A stretch of DNA of 64,000 nucleotides from Parageobacillus sp. KH3-4 (GTDB taxonomy: Bacteria > Bacillota > Bacilli > Bacillales > Anoxybacillaceae): assembly GCF_022846435.1 (NCBI RefSeq), contig NZ_AP025627.1:2390001-2454000 (forward strand), written 5' to 3'. Below the pieces are notes generated by a model. It was not told the DNA's origin. It was given only the letters and a program-made list of their open reading frames with translations, and made no database searches. Shown here in pieces: positions 8,026 to 16,546 of this stretch (the first letter of the stretch is position 1; each line of letters opens with the position of its first letter). The position numbers were made by a program, and so were the translations under genes.

Positions 8026-10439
8026 GCTAACTCCTCCTGTTTTATGGAATGATGAATAAGATTCCATATTTTATTAGGTGTTATAGGCAGTGAATCAATG
8101 GTCACGCCGTAAGGTTTCAAAGCATCGTTGACTGCGTTAGCAATGACAACAGGTGCACTCATTGAGTTTCCTTCTCCAAGGCCTTTCGCACCAAGCGGTG
8201 TAATTGGCGAAGGTGTCTCAATATGTTTGATAGTCACTCTCGGTATTTCTGTTGCTGTAGGACATAAATAATCCATAAATGATCCAGTTAAAAACTGGCC
8301 TTTATCATCGTAGACGAGCTCTTCATACATGGCCCCACCAAGCCCATGCACAAGGCCTCCTAAAATTTGCCCGTTGGCAATAAGTGGATTTAGCAATTTA
8401 CCAGCATCATGGACAGTGTAATAATCAAGAATATGGATTTCTCCTGTTTCCGGATCGATTTCCACCGTCACTAAATCCGCTACAAAACCATACGTAATCG
8501 ACGAGTTAATAAGGTCATTATCATCCGGCGGCTCTGCTTGAGCTGTGTAATAAGCTGTTTCATAAATGCCTGGCTCCATTCCTTTCGGCAACGAAAGCGG
8601 ATTCCAATGTGCTGATCCTGCCACTCGTTTAATGGATATGGATTTAGATGGATCCGTTTTTGAAATAATTTGACCATTTTTTATTGTTAAATCATTTTCG
8701 TCAATCTGTAAAAAGTGTGCTGCAATTTTAATGAGCTTGCGCTTTACTTTTTGCGCTGCGTAGTAAACGGCACTGGAGCCGAGTGACGCAAAACGGCTTG
8801 AATAACTTCCAGATGCGATGGACCATGCGCTTGTAGCCGTATCGAGTTCAGCAACAACGTTAATTTTGTCATGTGGAATGCCTAGTATTTCTGAAACGAT
8901 TTGGCTTGCGACAGTTTCATGCCCTTGGCCGGTAGGAGTGGTGCTGATGCGGACATTTACATTTCCCATCGGATCGATCGAAATCGTCGCCGCTTCTGTA
9001 CAGCCCGATTTTGGTAATCCCGCTTTCCTTTCTTCTGGAGTCAAGGCAATCGTAATGTACCCCATATTGGAACCAGATGGTTCAACGATGACCGCTAATC
9101 CAACGCCAAGCAATTTTCCTTTCTTTCGCGCTTCCGCTTGTTTTTTGCGAAATTCTTCGTATTTCCCAATTTTTAATAATAGGTCAAACGCTTTTTCATA
9201 ATCGCCGCTATCATACACTCCGCCAGACGCTGTTTTGTAAGGGAACTGTTCTTTTTTAATTAAATTCCGTCTAATTACATCAGCCGGGTCCATTTCTAAT
9301 TCATCAGCAATCATTTGCATGATCCGTTCAAGAGGAAAATACGTTTCCTGGCCGCCGTATCCTCGGATGAGACCAGTTGGCAATTTATTCGTCATTACTG
9401 CATAAGCATCAATCATTAAGTTTGGAATGTCATAGGCACCTGTTGTGTTTGCGTGGTTCCGATATAGACAAGCAGGTTCCGGCGCCCGGATGTACGCACC
9501 GACATTGTCTATCATTTTCATTTTTAAGCCGAGCACTTTTCCGTCATTTTTCACTGCCGCTTCAATATACGTCACGCGATCGGTACAACTTGAACTGGCT
9601 GCCAAGTGTTCCTGCCGATCTTCTATCCATTTCACCGGACATCCTACGAGACGACTGACCACCGAGCAAAGTACGATGTAAGGAAATATACCTGCTTTAA
9701 TTCCATAGCTACCGCCGATATCTTTCGGAATGATGATCCGCAACCGGTTGCTTGGCACTTTCAGCGCACCAGCCATAATCGAATGGAGAACAAACGGACC
9801 GTGGAAATTTGCATGAACCGTGTAACTATCCGTGCTTTCCTCATATTGCGCAATAACACCGTATGTTTCGACTGGCGTCGCGGAATATTTCGGAAAATGA
9901 AAGCGGTGTTTTATAATTCTGTCCGCTTGCTGAAATGCCTTATCAACATCCCCGTAGTGAAACGTTCGGTGATTGGCGATGTTCGAGCCGACATTTTCAT
10001 GTAAAATAGACGCTCCTTCTTCGAGTGCGCGCTCAATGTCTACAACCGGTTCGAGCGTTTCATATTTCACCTTAATTTTTTCTAGAGCATCCTCCGCAAT
10101 ATAGCGGTTTTTTGCTACTACAACCGCTACCGGCTCGCCAACGTAACGCACTTTATCAATAGCAATTGGATAGTATTGGACAGGCGCACTTACTCCAACA
10201 CTGAAAGGATTTACCAATGGTTGAACATCTTTACCTGTGACTACGCCTTTCACTCCCGGAATCTCTAATGCTTCAGAATAATCAATGGAGACGATCTTTG
10301 CGTGAGGATAAGGACTTCTTAAAATCGCCACATGAGCTGTATTAGGCGGTGTTCCGATATCATCAATGTATTTTCCCTGCCCGGTCAGCAGCCTTTTATC
10401 TTCTACACGTGTCACTCTTTTGCCAATCACTTTGCCCAT
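8022..10439 (-). CDS. Molybdopterin-binding large subunit of a CoxL/xanthine-dehydrogenase-family hydroxylase
   Basis: The 805-residue catalytic subunit begins with GKRVTRVEDKRLLTGQGKY, typical of CoxL-type aldehyde oxidase/xanthine dehydrogenase subunits. The active-site loop reads GLIRGYGGQE. That is not the AYXCSFR signature of true (form I) CO dehydrogenase and is closer to the FRGFGGPQ-type loops of hydroxylases. The family glutamate near the C-terminus occurs in LGAKGLGEGN. The enzyme probably hydroxylates a heteroaromatic or similar carbon using water. The start has GGAAGGAGG upstream and overlaps the 3' end of the mocA-like gene by 44 bases. The substrate cannot be named from the sequence. 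Confidence 0.88.
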   Translation of the reverse strand: MGKVIGKRVTRVEDKRLLTGQGKYIDDIGTPPNTAHVAILRSPYPHAKIVSIDYSEALEIPGVKGVVTGKDVQPLVNPFSVGVSAPVQYYPIAIDKVRYVGEPVAVVVAKNRYIAEDALEKIKVKYETLEPVVDIERALEEGASILHENVGSNIANHRTFHYGDVDKAFQQADRIIKHRFHFPKYSATPVETYGVIAQYEESTDSYTVHANFHGPFVLHSIMAGALKVPSNRLRIIIPKDIGGSYGIKAGIFPYIVLCSVVSRLVGCPVKWIEDRQEHLAASSSCTDRVTYIEAAVKNDGKVLGLKMKMIDNVGAYIRAPEPACLYRNHANTTGAYDIPNLMIDAYAVMTNKLPTGLIRGYGGQETYFPLERIMQMIADELEMDPADVIRRNLIKKEQFPYKTASGGVYDSGDYEKAFDLLLKIGKYEEFRKKQAEARKKGKLLGVGLAVIVEPSGSNMGYITIALTPEERKAGLPKSGCTEAATISIDPMGNVNVRISTTPTGQGHETVASQIVSEILGIPHDKINVVAELDTATSAWSIASGSYSSRFASLGSSAVYYAAQKVKRKLIKIAAHFLQIDENDLTIKNGQIISKTDPSKSISIKRVAGSAHWNPLSLPKGMEPGIYETAYYTAQAEPPDDNDLINSSITYGFVADLVTVEIDPETGEIHILDYYTVHDAGKLLNPLIANGQILGGLVHGLGGAMYEELVYDDKGQFLTGSFMDYLCPTATEIPRVTIKHIETPSPITPLGAKGLGEGNSMSAPVVIANAVNDALKPYGVTIDSLPITPNKIWNLIHHSIKQEELA

Positions 10440-11043
10440 TTAACTTTACCTCCTTCCGAAGAAGCTGCTCATAGTCTTCCGGCGTATCGATATCACCAGG
10501 AAATGGTTTATCGATTCTTGCAAAACATATCTTATTTGCGAACGTTTTTAAAACGGATCTCGCACCTTCATCCCCTGTTACATTGAAAAGATGCGGAAAC
10601 ATCGAGCAATCAAACAGAACAGGATGCCCTCTTTTCGATTGATAGCTTGCTTGAACAATGGGAGCCCCCTCATTCGATTCATAACATCCGATAACCGCAT
10701 CGATATCATCTGATGAGACAAGCGGCTGGTCACCGAGCAATACAACGGCAGCAGCAGCCGTTGAAGGTAGATTCATCAATCCCGCTTTTAACGATGTTGA
10801 CATTCCTTGTCCTGCTTGTTCATTCAAAACCAGTTTGCTCACGCACGACCTAGAAACTTCATTTCTAAGCTCGGCAATCTCGGGGTTGACTACGACAACC
10901 ACACCGCTTAAACGTGACTTCACACTTTCATCAATTACATGCCGGATAATGGATTTACCTTTGTACGGAAGAAGCAGCTTGGGTTTTCCCATGCGCTTTG
11001 AAAAACCTGAGGCTAAAATAATTCCCCATATGTTCTTTCCCAT
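10396..11043 (-). CDS. Molybdenum-cofactor cytidylyl/nucleotidyltransferase (MocA/PucB-like)
   Basis: The 215-residue protein has the MobA/MocA nucleotidyltransferase signature ILASGFSKRMGKPKLLLP at its N-terminus, a VLLGDQPLVSSDDI metal-binding block near residue 100, and GHPVLF later. MocA-type enzymes add CMP to the molybdopterin cofactor used by Cox/Xdh-family hydroxylases. Position directly between xdhC-like and coxL-like genes supports a role in maturing this enzyme. An AAGGAGGTG site lies about 15 bases before the ATG, a long spacing. B. subtilis pucB sits in a similar context. Confidence 0.82.
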   Translation of the reverse strand: MGKNIWGIILASGFSKRMGKPKLLLPYKGKSIIRHVIDESVKSRLSGVVVVVNPEIAELRNEVSRSCVSKLVLNEQAGQGMSTSLKAGLMNLPSTAAAAVVLLGDQPLVSSDDIDAVIGCYESNEGAPIVQASYQSKRGHPVLFDCSMFPHLFNVTGDEGARSVLKTFANKICFARIDKPFPGDIDTPEDYEQLLRKEVKLNGQSDWQKSDTCRR

Positions 11044-11064
11044 CTAAATAAACTGGCACCTCCT

Positions 11065-12156
11065 TCATACAGAGTGCGCCATAGATGACAGTTGCGACAG
11101 CTTCTTTCCAGTTCCCCCTCTATATACCATCATGATTTCAGCCAAAATACTGAGAGCGATTTCTTCTGGCGTTTTGGCTCCGATATCGAGTCCAATCGGA
11201 CTGTGGATGCGACGGGTGTTTTCATTGGTTATGAGGATGTTGCTTGTCGCAATCAATCTATCCGTTCTTTTTCTCGGTCCTAATAGTCCGATGTAAGCCG
11301 CATCTGAATTTAAAATAGATTCTAAAATTTCCCTATCATTCAAGAAATTATGTGTCATTATGACAACATATGAATTTTCATGAAGTGAAACGTTTGGTAC
11401 ACTGCCGGCAGGATATACATGAATGAAATCGGCTTCTTGAAAATTCTGTTCATTGCAATAAGATGGGCGATAATCGAGCACAGTAACTAGCCAATTCAAA
11501 TTTTTCGCCATTTTGACTAGTGGAATGGCATCGGGGCCTGCGCCGAAAACGACAAGATGAGGCGGCGGACTTGTTGATTCATAATACACATACAAATCTT
11601 GCTCGCCGCCTAAATACACCATTTCATTTTTCAAATTCTTTCTTCTCATCATATAATCGTCAGCAATCTCATAAATAGAGATAGGTAGGTCATTATTGTC
11701 AAAAGCATCATCAATAACCCACATTTTCCCTTGCAGCGATTCGTCTTTCGCTTTCACAATAGTGACAGTGTGCAACGTTTTCTGCAGGGAGTCTGAAAAG
11801 TAACGATCAATCATTGCTGCCTTTTCAGGTTGTTTAGCAGGAAGATATGGCTGTAAAAAAATATTCATTTTTCCGTTGCAACCAACCCCAAGTCCCCAAA
11901 CGATGTCATCGTCTCCGTAAAAATCGTAATGGATGACTGCCGGTTTTCCAGTTTCAAGAACTTTCATGGCATGTTCAATAACATCTGATTCAACGCATCC
12001 GCCACTTAAAAGCCCAGTGAGCTTCCGGTCTTCGGAAATAAAGCATTTTGCTCCCGTTTTTTGATAAGTAGAGCCTTCTGTCGAAATGATCGTTCCCAGT
12101 ACACCTGAAAGCCCTTCCTTTTTGCAACGTTTCAATTCTTTATTTATCGCAATCAC
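11065..12156 (-). CDS. XdhC/CoxI-family molybdenum enzyme maturation factor
   Basis: The N-terminal XdhC/CoxI domain reads GVLGTIISTEGSTYQKTGAK, then GLLSGGCVESDV with the conserved cysteine. A C-terminal Rossmann domain begins at HLVVFGAGPDAIP around residue 205. Such proteins bind the molybdenum cofactor, help install its sulfido ligand and insert it into the large subunit. Translation starts at a GTG whose last base is shared with the response-regulator stop (GTGA), so the two genes are coupled. The length (363 residues) fits two-domain members such as PucA. Confidence 0.85.
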   Translation of the reverse strand: MIAINKELKRCKKEGLSGVLGTIISTEGSTYQKTGAKCFISEDRKLTGLLSGGCVESDVIEHAMKVLETGKPAVIHYDFYGDDDIVWGLGVGCNGKMNIFLQPYLPAKQPEKAAMIDRYFSDSLQKTLHTVTIVKAKDESLQGKMWVIDDAFDNNDLPISIYEIADDYMMRRKNLKNEMVYLGGEQDLYVYYESTSPPPHLVVFGAGPDAIPLVKMAKNLNWLVTVLDYRPSYCNEQNFQEADFIHVYPAGSVPNVSLHENSYVVIMTHNFLNDREILESILNSDAAYIGLLGPRKRTDRLIATSNILITNENTRRIHSPIGLDIGAKTPEEIALSILAEIMMVYRGGTGKKLSQLSSMAHSV

Positions 12157-12920
12157 GGCTTCACCCCCCTTTCCTGAAAATAGAATTGATCCCGATATTC
12201 GCTCGGCGTTTTTCCCACAATTTTTTTGAAGGTGGTCGCAAAGTAGCTAGGATTAGAAAATCCCGTATTATGTGCGATGATTTCAATCGGCAGACTGGAA
12301 AATCGAAGTAAACTTTTCGCTTTCTGCACTCTGACAAACGTCAAATATTCCACAAACGTCATACCGACTTCTTCTTTAAATAATCGGCTGAAATAGGATG
12401 GACTTAAATATACCTGATCTGCTACCTCTTTTAGCGTAAGAGAGTACCCATAGTTCATCTGAATAAACTGAATAGCACTTTCAATCGGATTTTTTAAATC
12501 TGAAGAAAATGTACTATTCCCATTGATAGTTTGATTAATCTCTCGGCTAAGTCCTTTAGGCAAAATCCGCTCCAGCGTTTCATACAATTCGTTTTTAGAA
12601 AGCGGTTTCAACAAATATGCCGAAAAACCTGAATTAATCGCTTTCTGCACAAACTCAAACATTTTCAACTGCGTCACAACAATAACCGGCAAGTCCGAAT
12701 ACAATTGTAACGCTGATCTTCCGAATTTAATTCCATCCATATCCGGTAACGTGATATCCAAAATTAGCATGCTCGGACGATTTTGTTTCAGAAGGATCAT
12801 GCCTCTTTGAGCTGTATTTGCCTCGTAAATGGTGAGAAAACGAAATTTGCTTTCCTCGATGAATGTCCTAAGTTCCTTTCTTGCATATTTGTCATCATCA
12901 ACAATTAATATTTCAGCCAA
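12153..12920 (-). CDS. Response regulator with AraC-type DNA-binding domain (YesN-like)
   Basis: A receiver domain fills residues 1-120: acidic pocket Asp8-Asp10, phosphorylation site Asp55 in LILDITLPDMDG, and the conserved Lys in LLKPLSKNEL. An AraC/XylS double HTH occupies about residues 145-250 (LKEVADQVYLSPSYFSRLF, then PIEIIAHNTGFSNPSYFA). It is the first gene of the molybdenum hydroxylase run and overlaps the next gene, so it probably controls its own operon. No histidine kinase gene is adjacent, so its partner must lie elsewhere. The domain call is firm; the target is inferred. Confidence 0.85.
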   Translation of the reverse strand: MAEILIVDDDKYARKELRTFIEESKFRFLTIYEANTAQRGMILLKQNRPSMLILDITLPDMDGIKFGRSALQLYSDLPVIVVTQLKMFEFVQKAINSGFSAYLLKPLSKNELYETLERILPKGLSREINQTINGNSTFSSDLKNPIESAIQFIQMNYGYSLTLKEVADQVYLSPSYFSRLFKEEVGMTFVEYLTFVRVQKAKSLLRFSSLPIEIIAHNTGFSNPSYFATTFKKIVGKTPSEYRDQFYFQERGVKP

Positions 12921-13021
12921 TTGCTACCCTCCTTGGTTATTATGATAGACAATAATATCTTTCAATTGTTTTAAAATTTCACTTTTTTATTTTTAATTTT
13001 TTATCTTTAGAATTTTCTCAT

Positions 13022-13061
13022 AAATAAAAACCAGCATTTGAGTACAGATAACAAATGCTGG
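13022..13061 (-). terminator. Rho-independent terminator in the leader of the molybdenum hydroxylase run
   Basis: CCAGCATTTG (13031-13040) pairs perfectly with CAAATGCTGG (13052-13061) across an 11-base loop. On the minus strand it is followed by TTTTTATTT. It lies about 110 bases upstream of the response-regulator start. It either ends a decayed upstream gene or acts as an attenuator. Confidence 0.65.
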
Positions 13062-13370
13062 CTAGTCAGCCTCCTATATGACATTTCGATTCCGCTTTAC
13101 CATACCAATATATTCCATCCATTCATTAGAATAACGTCCTCCTTGTTTTTTAAAATTAGCGGATTGACATTTCCGCTTTTTTTCTGCTTTTCCCCAAACG
13201 AATTAGATCCTGTAAGTCACTGTATATAAAGTTTATGCCCTGATTTCTTCCTCCTAACCGGATGTCCTTTGACTGAACCATTTTTATTTCACGCAAATTT
13301 ACATTAACTCCGAACTTTATTCATAAAATGAAGATAGAAGTTTTTATTTTATAAAAAAGGAGATGATTTT

Positions 13371-13829
13371 TTGTATCCTAACTATTTGTATCGAGTTAAT
13401 CCATGGACACAAATTTTAATTTTGTTACAGCACAGTTTATACGCCGAAGAAATGGTATGTGCCATGAGCAGTCAGCTTTTTCATATTCCAAAAACGAAAG
13501 ATTTAAAAGGTAATAGTGAGATGCATAACCATCTAGTTCCTGCTTCTTATCATCGTGTCACGGCAGTGGGTTCAGCTCAAAGGCTATCAAATGGTGAGCA
13601 ACAACAATCCATTGTAAAAACCATGACCGCCTGTATCATTAATGCAGAAAATCAGGATAAAAAAGTTCGTGAAGGATTAAAAATAATGGAGGAAAATGCT
13701 ACTCCAGATTTCAAACCTTTCATCAAACTGATCATCCAATGGCAAAACCAAGCAGAATCTTATTTATCTCAAACGAAAGCAGCATTAAAATCGATGGGAG
13801 TCTCGTTCCCTACTGGAAGTGAGCAGTAA
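13371..13829 (+). CDS. Hypothetical protein, about 152 residues
   Basis: A plausible gene that starts at TTG with AAAAAAGGAGATGA directly upstream. The product is mostly helical, has no signal peptide and no transmembrane segment, and contains a His-rich early part (LLQHSLYAEEMVCAM, EMHNHLVPASYHRV). I do not recognise the family. It stands alone on the plus strand between two minus-strand operons. The early HSLYAEEM stretch resembles helices of ferritin-like bundles, but this is too weak to name a function. Confidence 0.6.
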   Translation: MYPNYLYRVNPWTQILILLQHSLYAEEMVCAMSSQLFHIPKTKDLKGNSEMHNHLVPASYHRVTAVGSAQRLSNGEQQQSIVKTMTACIINAENQDKKVREGLKIMEENATPDFKPFIKLIIQWQNQAESYLSQTKAALKSMGVSFPTGSEQ

Positions 13830-13865
13830 AGCAGGGAATTACAATGATGTTTATTAATAATACAT

Positions 13866-13979
13866 TTAACAGGTTGGCGCTCTAATCCAACCATTTTGTT
13901 TTGGATTTTCTTCTTCAACTGCACTTTCCGTTGCATTAACAAACAAATTCATACCTTGATCCTTTTTATAGAATGACAT
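13866..13979 (-). CDS. Possible small protein of 28-37 residues
   Basis: The frame reads MSFYKKDQG, then MNLFVNATESAVEEENPKQ, and ends WIRAPTC before a stop. The outer ATG (13979) lacks a good ribosome binding site. The inner ATG (13952) has AAAAGGATCAAGGT before it and would give 28 residues. There is no family match. It lies between the hypothetical gene at 13371 and the aco terminator. Confidence 0.3.
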   Translation of the reverse strand: MSFYKKDQGMNLFVNATESAVEEENPKQNGWIRAPTC

Positions 13980-14049
13980 AATTGCTGTCGAGTGAATTGA
14001 TGGGCGATTTTGGAGGCAAATTTGCCAAACCGTTTATCCATCATCTTAC

Positions 14050-14093
14050 CAAAAGAAAAAGAAAGCAATCCGAAATTGGATTACTTTCTTTTC
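14050..14093 (-). terminator. Terminator of the acoABC operon
   Basis: AAAGAAAG.AATCC (from 14058) pairs with GGATT.CTTTCTTT (to 14091) around a short loop. On the minus strand the hairpin is followed by TTTTTCTTTT. It lies about 60 bases after the acoC stop. Confidence 0.75.
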
Positions 14094-14150
14094 CAAACAA
14101 CCATGATAAGAAACCTATGCCTCTTTTTCTCCCTCTAATTAAATATAATA

Positions 14151-15392
14151 CTACAGTAATATTTTATATGGATTTTCCAGATAATTTTTAATAGTGGTAA
14201 GAAATTGACTAGCCGGTGCACCGTCGATCACTTGATGATCAAACGTTAAACTTAACGGTAAAATTTTCCTTTTATGAATAGCATCTCCTATAAAGACTGG
14301 AACATCTGCGGCCGTTCCGACTCCAAGGATTCCTACCTCCGGCGGATTTAACACTGGCGTAAAAAATTCAACACCATATGCACCGAGACTTGTGATCGTA
14401 AAAGTGGAGCCTTTCATTTCCTCACTGCTTAATTTTCCTTCCCTTGCCCGTACGCTCAATTCCTTTATTTTTTTCGAAATTTCTTTTAAAGAAAGTTTCT
14501 CGGCATAAGGGATGACCGGAACGACCAGACCGTTCTCCAATGCGACTGCAATTCCTAAATGCACGGAATCATACGTATGGATATGCCCATTTTGATAAAG
14601 GCTGTTCATCCGTTTATGAATACATAATGCTAAAATCGTTGCCCGAGCGATAAAATCGGTGATCGTAAGTTTTATATCAGGTTCGTCTTGTAGTTCTTCC
14701 CTTAGTTTTTCTTGTAATTCAAGCAATTCCGTCACATCCGCTTTCATATGAATCGTTAGCTGAGCCGTTTGTTGCAAGCTTGCAAACATTCTTGTCGCAA
14801 TTACTTTTCGCATCCCCGTCACCGGTTTTACCGTAACGTCTTTTCGTTCTGCTGTTATCTCGGTTGTTTCTGCGATCGTTTGCTTCTCATGCACCCGTTG
14901 CAAAGATGCTTGTTTTAGTTGGATGGCTTTTTCTACATCTGCTTTGGTTATTCGTCCCTTTGGCCCCGAACCTTTAATATGGCTTAAATCGATTCCAGCT
15001 TCACGGGCTAATTTTCTAGCAGCAGGAGAAACGCGCAACATATGTCTAGACGTTCTGTTTGGCTCGATGGTTCCAACAGATGCAGCTACTTCTTGCATTG
15101 CTTGCTTTGGTGTTTCTTGTGGCGTTTCATTGGACTGATCATCTGGTTTTTCTCCTTCTTGGCCAATGTAGCCAATTACTTTCCCTACTTCCACCGTTTC
15201 ATCTTGTTCGACAAGGATATCTAATAACACTCCATCTTGCGGCGCTTCGATATCTGTCTCAATCTTATCGGAGCTAATGACAGCGATCGATTCTCCTTTT
15301 TTCACTTTATCTCCTTTTTTCTTTAACCACTCTACCACCGTTCCTTCTTTCATACTCATTCCTAGCTTTGGCATGAAAATTCCAACCGCCAT
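14151..15392 (-). CDS. acoC: Acetoin dehydrogenase complex E2, dihydrolipoyl acetyltransferase
   Basis: This enzyme accepts the acetyl group from E1 and transfers it to CoA. An N-terminal lipoyl domain carries the lipoylated Lys in SSDKIETDIEAP. A peripheral-subunit-binding domain follows (VSPAARKLAREAGIDLSHIKG, about residues 125-160). The C-terminal acyltransferase core ends with the catalytic DHQVIDGAP. I chose the ATG at 15392 (MAVGIFMPKLGMS) because AAGGGGAG is correctly spaced; a longer frame to 15449 adds residues unlike the family. It is the last gene of acoABC. No E3 (acoL) gene follows, unlike B. subtilis, so the complex must borrow another dihydrolipoamide dehydrogenase. Confidence 0.85.
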   Translation of the reverse strand: MAVGIFMPKLGMSMKEGTVVEWLKKKGDKVKKGESIAVISSDKIETDIEAPQDGVLLDILVEQDETVEVGKVIGYIGQEGEKPDDQSNETPQETPKQAMQEVAASVGTIEPNRTSRHMLRVSPAARKLAREAGIDLSHIKGSGPKGRITKADVEKAIQLKQASLQRVHEKQTIAETTEITAERKDVTVKPVTGMRKVIATRMFASLQQTAQLTIHMKADVTELLELQEKLREELQDEPDIKLTITDFIARATILALCIHKRMNSLYQNGHIHTYDSVHLGIAVALENGLVVPVIPYAEKLSLKEISKKIKELSVRAREGKLSSEEMKGSTFTITSLGAYGVEFFTPVLNPPEVGILGVGTAADVPVFIGDAIHKRKILPLSLTFDHQVIDGAPASQFLTTIKNYLENPYKILL

Positions 15393-15483
15393 TCCCATCT
15401 CTCCCCTTTTTCGATTGGTACAAGGAACGCGTGTTGCTAGATAAGCCACAGTAAAATTACTTTTAGCAACACGCTTGAATGGA

Positions 15484-16518
15484 TTAAACTGCTATAATCG
15501 TTTCATCCCCTATTATTTCAGCTACTGCCTGAAGTACTTTTTCCGGAGTTGGCAAGTAAAGATCTTCTAATGTTGGTGAAAATGGAACCGGACAGTGCGG
15601 AGCAGTAATCATCTTAATCGGAGCATCTAAATAATCAAACCCTTTATCTGCGACAAGCGCAGAGATATCTGTCGCTACACTGCATCTCGGATTTGCTTCA
15701 TCAATCACAATTAACCGGCCTGTCTTCGCCACAGAAGATAAAATCGTTTCTTCATCCAGCGGGGACAACGTTCTTGGATCAATGACCTCTGTTTCCATTC
15801 CTCTTGTTTTTAACATATCCGCTGCCTTTAGAGCCGTATGCACTTGTTTTCCTATCGCCACAATGGTCAAATCATTGCCTTCTCTTTTAATATCTGCTTT
15901 TCCGAGAGGGATGGTATAAAATCCTTCTTCTACTTCTCCTTTCATGTTATAAAGCGTTTTATCTTCAAAAAAGATGACTGGATCATCATCAAAAATAGAG
16001 GCGAGTAAAAGCCCTTTCGCATCGGACGGGGTAGAAGGAACAACGACTTTTAACCCTGGTATATGGGTGAAAAGCGCGTATAGGCTTTGCGAATGCTGCG
16101 CAGCCGCGCGAAATCCAGCTCCGTGCATCGTTCGTATAGTTAAAGGCACCTTCGCCTTTCCGCCGAACATATAGCGAAGTTTTGCTGCTTGGTTCATTAC
16201 TTCGTCTAAGCAGCTGCCGATAAAATCATTAAACATCAATTCTGCAATCGGTCTTAACCCCGTTGCCGCTGCTGTAACCGCCGCCCCAATGTATCCAGCT
16301 TCCGCAATCGGCGTATCTAATACTCTTTCTCTTCCAAACTCTTGGACGAGGCCTTTTGTGACGCCCATTACTCCTCCCCAAGCTTCATCATCCTGCAAAT
16401 GATCAACGGCTGCACCGCCGGCTACGTCTTCCCCCAACAAAATAACATTTTCATCTTTGCGCATCGCGAGCTTCATCGCTTCATTAATTGCTTGTGAGAA
16501 AGAAATGGTTCTTGTCAT
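15484..16518 (-). CDS. acoB: Acetoin dehydrogenase E1 beta subunit
   Basis: The 344-residue transketolase-like subunit forms the thiamine-diphosphate E1 heterotetramer with AcoA. It opens ISFSQAINEAMKLAMRKDE, followed by VILLGEDVAGG, the usual start of E1 beta chains. The central pyrimidine-binding region contains PIAEAGYIGAAVTAA, and the C-terminal half reads VIDPRTLSPLDEETI. An AGGAGG site precedes the ATG. It lies 28 bases after acoA and 85 bases before the acoC start chosen here, so the three form one operon. Acetoin is assigned because of the adjacent acoR and sigma-54 promoter; other branched 2-oxo acid complexes look similar. Confidence 0.85.
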   Translation of the reverse strand: MTRTISFSQAINEAMKLAMRKDENVILLGEDVAGGAAVDHLQDDEAWGGVMGVTKGLVQEFGRERVLDTPIAEAGYIGAAVTAAATGLRPIAELMFNDFIGSCLDEVMNQAAKLRYMFGGKAKVPLTIRTMHGAGFRAAAQHSQSLYALFTHIPGLKVVVPSTPSDAKGLLLASIFDDDPVIFFEDKTLYNMKGEVEEGFYTIPLGKADIKREGNDLTIVAIGKQVHTALKAADMLKTRGMETEVIDPRTLSPLDEETILSSVAKTGRLIVIDEANPRCSVATDISALVADKGFDYLDAPIKMITAPHCPVPFSPTLEDLYLPTPEKVLQAVAEIIGDETIIAV

Positions 16519-16546
16519 AATGGCTTTTACCTCCTAACTTTTATGA

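Noticed and set aside
8022-10439. Annotation of the large subunit as aerobic CO dehydrogenase CoxL
   Set aside because: The AYXCSFR active-site loop of form I enzymes is absent; GLIRGYGGQE is present instead.
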